Shown: piece after piece, positions 55,601 through 61,292 of the stretch
How positions within the stretch are numbered: the first letter of the stretch is position 1
Layout: each line of letters begins with the position of its first letter
Origin: Pycnopodia helianthoides
Lineage: Eukaryota; Echinodermata; Asteroidea; Forcipulatida; Asteriidae
DNA: 64,000 nt
Direction of reading: 5' to 3'
Assembly (NCBI GenBank): GCA_032158295.1
Contig: CM063244.1
Coordinates: 5,770,510-5,834,509, forward strand
Made by a program: the position numbers and the translations under genes
The notes under the pieces: generated by a model
The model's database searches: none
Seen by the model: only the letters and a program-made list of their open reading frames with translations
What the model was told of the DNA's origin: nothing

Positions 55601-58600
55601 AATGGATTAACAGCCATACCTTCCCCAGAAGACAATTCTTGATTTTTTCAGAACAAACAAAAACCCCGACTAATGATTGGTTAAAATTTCTGATCATTTT
55701 TTTTCATTATTTCCTCTCCTGCATGTACCCCCCGCCCGATTGCCACGCAGAAACCCAGCGGCCCAGAGCTTACCCCAGGCACACCATCACAGCACGCCCC
55801 CACAAGCACTTCCCGTCAGCACCCCTGCTCAATCTGTCATACCTCACGGCGACACCCATGGTGCTGCACCAGAGATTGTACACAAGACAGTGTCAGCACC
55901 AAGTGAGTACTGAAGCGTTGTCTATACCAAGGATTTTTACTCTTGTATTTATTTCAGTGCCTGTGATTTGACAGGATTTGTTCAAGTTTGTGAAGTGATC
56001 TCCAAAGATTTTGTGTGTGTATTTATGTATTTATTTAAAACTTTATTTAATCACATTGGAGCTGCGCATCTATGTTTATTTTTCCTAAATACTCTCTTTA
56101 ACCGTTTAACTGGTCCTACTGATTCCAATCTGAAGTATAAGCCGATCTGTTAAAGAAGCAAATGTCAACACACTTTCCAGGACGAACCAGGATTAAAAAT
56201 AGAATACTAAAGCCAGTCTTCACAGTCACAAAACCCATACCACAGGTGTGGCTACACCTGATGTGTGCAAAGTAGAATGTCTAATAAAGTGAAGAAAAAC
56301 TGAAAGTAATGTATCACAAATTGTGGACGATTAAGATAAGACACATTCCATCAAAAGTGTCATCTTGATATCGATGTTCAAATGTCTGATGAGTTTCAAT
56401 GTTCAATTCAATTTCAATCTTGAGTTATGCTGTAAAAAAGGCAAAAAACAGATTTTTGAAGGAAAAAAAAAACGAAGGCAAACTTCGACCCAGGGTAATG
56501 ACCCAGAAGTAAAGGTCATACGATTTTACCGTTAACTTTTCAAATTTAGCCCTAGTCTTGATCTATCAGATGCCCAATTATGAACACCATATCTTTAAAC
56601 TTGCCAGAGATACAGCAAAAAGTAAATGGTCATTTTCAAAAGGGGCAATCAGAACATTCACAAAACTGAAATATAATTCAAAAGAAGAAAAAAATCATTA
56701 ATGGAATTAGATTAAAGGAGGTGTTTCATTGATCTCCTTTGCCTTCAAATTTATTTGGGGGAAGAAACAAATACCCCCTTCTTTTGACCAGTCCTTTAGA
56801 ATATTATTTTTGGTTTCATGTTGGATTTTTGGCGGCCATGTTGGGTTTCCTCAGCCATGAACCTATATTTTTTTCAGGAGAACATTGTATTTTTCAGCTA
56901 CATTTTGATGTACAGTTCATGCCTTCACCCCTAGGTCCTAGGGCTGCAGCCAACCTCTATTTCTTGATAATTTTTTTTCAGGTCGGGCCCATGGCCTAAT
57001 AATAATAATAATACACAGTTCTTTTATAGCGCATAACACATTACAGGATAGCATGTCCCTATGCGCTTTACATAGAAAGGAAAAAATTACAAGAAAAAGT
57101 AATGCAGATAAGAAAATCCACTTAGAAGCAAAAAAGTACATGTAGTGTTGGACACTGAGTTCATGGCCTACAACCCTACATCTTTGTGTGATAGCACTAT
57201 ACACCCGTAGCCTTGGAAGCTTTTCATTTTCATGCTCACTACAGTGATGTTCTGGTTATGAGGGTCCATTTTGGGGCAGAGCAATTTCAAAGCTTCATAA
57301 CTCAAATCTTACCTGCAGGAAGCCATTAATTTCACCGGATTCACATTCCATGACCGCAGTCATTTTTCTGTGGTATGTTTTGGAAGACATAATATTCCTC
57401 ACAAATCCGTAATTTTTGTGAAATAATGCAGCTCTCAACGTTAAGAAATGACCCGCTTTGTTTGTACTCTCACTGTTGTCTGTCGTGCTTACGCGCACAT
57501 TCGTATGTAAAACACATGACGTGCTTTTTGTGACGTTCACATTGCATAATCGGCGCCAGGGCAGACATATGCAAACACACGAGTAACAGGTTATTCGTGA
57601 TAAACTGTGTTAAAAGTTTGCAGAACTTTTAAATGTTGAAGCCTGCATTAAAATGAAAATGACGGATTTATGAGGAATGTATGACGTCCAAAATACTACC
57701 GCAGAAAAATATATGAAGCCGTGGATTGTTAAACAGGTAAAATTAGTGGCTTTCTACAGGCTTTCTACGGAGCTCTGAAAATAATTTCTACCCAAGAAAC
57801 GGAACCTTATATCTAGGACTCTGTATCTGTGTACAGCACAGAAGAAGAGTCTTCTAGAGGGCTATGTATACCTGGTGCAATTATAACATCTGTCAAACTT
57901 TAGACTCTAAATTTCTAGAGGAAGAGAGTGTGCAGGCCTTTATATTTACATTCTTTATATACTCGGGAGACACCACTAAGGGAGCCATTCAGAATAATTA
58001 ATGTTTCTCTTTTTTCCCCCCCGAAATTGTCATTGGGTCGGTCATAAGAAATGACCTGAAATCAAAACTTAGCGTGTTGTGACTACACTGGTGGGGGCTG
58101 GTTGGCATTAACCAGTTAAAAAAAGTACGACCAGCACTCATGCAATGTTACAACATTGCCGAATAAATTTTTTTTTGCCAACTTTTTTGGCAAAATCTTA
58201 CCATCCTTTTCTTGATTTAATGTTAGCCCCAGACACTCTCCAGCTAGCCCTGTCCAGGGAGAATGATTGACACTCCTACATGTATTGAGTTCCAATTACT
58301 CTTATCTTAATCCTCTGCAGTTTGTTATACAACTGTTTCAGTTTGTAAATACACTTCCTTCACTCAAACTGGTGGGGCTGGTTGGCATTAACCAGTTAAA
58401 AAAATAAAATAAAAATGACCAACACTCATGCAATGTTACAACATTGCCAACTTAAACTTTCTTTGACAGTTTTTTTTTGCAAAATCTTACCATCCTTTTC
58501 TTTATTCAGTGTTAGCCCCAGACACTCTCCAGCCCTGTCCAGGGAGAATGATTGACACTCCTATTGAGACCCAATTTCTCTTATCTTAATCCTCTGCAGT

Positions 58601-60762
58601 TTGTTATACAATTGTTTCAGTTTTGTAATACTTTTTGCTTCCCTCAAAAGACAAGCTGAGCTGCTATGTCTTTGTGGTTTTATGACCTGGTGTAATGTAT
58701 CACTGTGGCACTACTTTATATATCCATGAGCTGTTCATAAAGTAGTGCCACAGTGATACATTACACCTGGTCCTGTGACCCTTAGGAGTGGGTATAGTGT
58801 TCTATTCAACCTAGAAAATGTGTTGATATCTGTTGGCTTATAGTTTTGATTGGAATGGTAGAAACAGTGAAACATTATTTTGGAAGTGTATTGATTTTGT
58901 GTAGCCAAGTCCCAGATACCCAAATCCTGTGGTTTTGCAAATTTTGTAAAAAGGTTATTTTGCTGGGTAAATCTGCTGCCACAAAACCATCTACCCCCCA
59001 ATAGTTTCTGCTTTCAAACAAAGTGTAAAAGCCAATCTTAAAAAGTTGATTTGTTCATTTGTCTTTTGTTTTTTAAGCATGTAAATACAACCTTCTGAGG
59101 GAGCGGCACTTTGTGGTCTGGAGGGTGTACTGACCGCTAAGGAGGAGCCACTCTGTATCGGCAAGATGGTGTCTTACACGTCCCCTGTGCTCCCTCATAC
59201 ACTGTAAGTAATAGCAAAGCAGAAAATAGAAATAGCTGAGGCACCAGGTAGCCATAGGGAGACCGTTCGTCTGTGTAGGAAGACACTGTGGATGTAGCCT
59301 TGATGTCAAGGCTGTGTAGACAAGTACTCTAGCTAAAACCATAGAGCAAGGATACTAAAACCTCAGCCGCCCGAATGCCATACAACCCCAGTCCCCCGAC
59401 TGACTCTAAAAAAAATAGGACACCGCATTCTCACCATGCACACACACAGCGCCTGTACACAGCCCCCCACACACACCGCTATTGTCCACACACCGCTATC
59501 GCCCACAATCCTAGCCCGTGAGCCGTCAGGCTCACAGCCTTGACGATCTTGTACACTTCCGGGTCTTATGTGTTTCATTGTTTTTCTTCGCAAATCCGTG
59601 GAAAATGGGGGGGGGGTGAGTGGATATGCAAAGAGCGCACTTATTACCATAACCGCAAGACCCGGAAGTGTACAAGATCATCAAGGCTGTGAGCCTGACG
59701 GCTCACGCGCTAGGATTGTGGGCGATAGCGGTGTGTGGACAATAGCGGTGTGTGTGGGGACTGTGAAAAACGAGTGTTTGTGTGCTTCCTTGGGTGTGAG
59801 AGCGTGGTGTGCTGTTTAAAGACAGTCGGGGGGACCTGAACAGGAGTTGCATTGCATTCGGGCATCGCATTCGTGCGGCTGTGGTTATGCACATTTTTAG
59901 CTTTATAGTAAGCAAACACAGCCTTGCAATCAAGGCTACTGTGGATGAGGCGCCTCCAGACTACTCAACCCATGGTCTTGAACATCCAAGAAGGAAATGA
60001 CTAACAACCTGTTGTCTTTGCCTTCTCAGTTTTTTCCCACAGATATCCCCCCTTTTAGTCCGTCTCATTCATTAATTTCATTTCATTTTTTCTCCCTCTT
60101 CCCACCTTGAATTTTGTCTTTTGTGCTTCCAACCTCTTGTGGTTAAACCAGCCCCTTCCCTCTACCCCCCTTTGTGTCCTTCTTTCTGTGTGCTGCCTGC
60201 CTCCTCTTTCTCCTTCCATTTATTTCCACTTGACTGCTTCTGTTTACAACAATATACATGTTTGTGTTGTCATTTAGCCTTCGAGAAAGACTCTACTCTT
60301 GTCATCATCACAACTGGGAGTCAGTGTCCCTTTGTGTTATACAGTGGTAGCGCACATTTTAGCTGACGTGGCGCTTACTTCCTTTACCATAATTTTTACA
60401 TGCAATTTGACACCCCCCCCCCCCCGAAATGCAGTGTAGCGCACATTTTAGCTGACGTGGCGCTTACTTCCTTACCATAATTTTTACATGCAATTTGACA
60501 CCCCCCCCCCCCCCCCCCCCGAAATGCCAAGCGTGGCAGACAGTAGCCACGTAAGACGCACTGTAGTCTTTTTGAGAGAATAGAAATAGTAGCCGTTGCA
60601 AACCAACCTAAAAGGACCTATGGTATAAGAGCGACAAATAGTTAATGGCCTTATATGTTTCAACCCTAGCAAAGCCTTTCTCGAACCGCTAAATGACAAC
60701 ACACACATAAAGAGGTATACAAGTGTAACAGAAGCAGTCAAGTGGAAAGAGATGAAATTAGT

Positions 60763-60804
<42 letters not shown>

Positions 60805-61254
60805 CAGAAAGCACACAGAAAGAGCAAGGAATGAACAATGAAGAAGGAGACAAGGGGGGGCCGGGGTTAGAGGGAAGGGGCTGCTTTGACAACAAGAGAT
60901 TGGAAACACAAAGGACAATATCAAAGTCGGGAAGAGGGGGAACAAATAATTAGTTAGTGAATGAGACAGAGTAAAAAGGGGTATATCTGTGGGAAAAAAG
61001 AAGACGCCAAGAAAAAAAAAAGGTTATTAGTCATTTCCTTCTTAGATGTTCAGATCATGGGTTGAATGGTCTGGAGGCGCCTTATCCACAGTTTCTCCCT
61101 ACTCAGACGAACAACCTCTCTGTGGTTACCTAGTTACCTGTGGTTGCCTCAATGCCCAATAAAATCATGTCAGAAATGTAGTTATGAGGAAGATTATTTG
61201 TTTTCCCTTTTTTTTTTTGAGTCGGTATGTAATAAATACTTGTATCAATAAATT

Positions 61255-61292
<38 letters not shown>

